This document shows positions 5,346 to 5,352 of a stretch of DNA of 5,352 bases, one piece after another. A program made the translations under genes and the position numbers. Below the pieces are notes generated by a model. It did no database searches. It was not told the DNA's origin and worked only from the letters and a program-made list of their open reading frames with translations. How positions within the stretch are numbered: the first letter of the stretch is position 1; every line of letters starts with the position of its first letter. Origin of the DNA: a bacterium (GTDB taxonomy: Bacteria; CG03); contig VMTI01000187.1 in the NCBI GenBank assembly GCA_013791675.1, positions 1 to 5,352 of the forward strand, in the 5' to 3' direction.

Positions 5346-5352
5346 TTATCCA

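Noticed and set aside
1..5352. CRISPR array, tRNA, rRNA or intact transposase
   Set aside because: No regularly spaced repeats, no tRNA-like or rRNA-like sequence and no transposase motifs were seen on either strand; the only tandem repeat is coding.

Overview
The window reads as accessory, partly mosaic DNA from an uncultured-type bacterium. No rRNA, tRNA or phylogenetic marker is present, so the lineage cannot be named. Features are bacterial: sigma70-like -10 boxes, Shine-Dalgarno sites and overlapping genes. GC content differs along the window: 40 of 60 bases are G/C at 301-360, 24 of 60 at 2041-2100 and 23 of 60 at 3601-3660. This suggests that the blocks have different histories.

Layout. 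Positions 1-80 hold the C-terminal end of an unidentified gene. A 195-bp gap follows, with an extended -10 promoter and an imperfect palindrome centred on GGACGTCC. Next is a compact plus-strand three-gene cluster (276-1846): a DnaQ-like DEDDh 3'-5' exonuclease, a short YgjP-type zinc metallopeptidase and a macro-domain ADP-ribosyl hydrolase/binding protein. The last two overlap by 4 bp. A second plus-strand block has its own promoter candidate. It encodes a Schlafen/AlbA_2-type putative regulator with a GHKL-like ATPase fold and a C-terminal winged helix (1953-3503), with four 12-bp tandem repeats in the linker. It then encodes a 408-residue metal-binding TIM-barrel protein (3547-4773) related to the xylose isomerase/endonuclease IV/MNIO (DUF692) superfamily. 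The right end is on the minus strand: a decayed zeta-toxin-like kinase (5202-5021) with a 1-nt frameshift in its P-loop and most of its body missing, then an intact 50-residue partner gene (5024-4872) joined to it by an ATGA overlap. A possible scrap of another gene runs toward the right edge.

How the genes may work together. The first cluster combines nucleic-acid trimming, proteolysis and ADP-ribose chemistry, which would fit stress or defence-type housekeeping, but that is inference. The AlbA_2 regulator and the TIM-barrel enzyme may be co-transcribed. The enzyme is the least explained item here. The toxin relic and the repeat-bearing regulator suggest a region with turnover of accessory genes.
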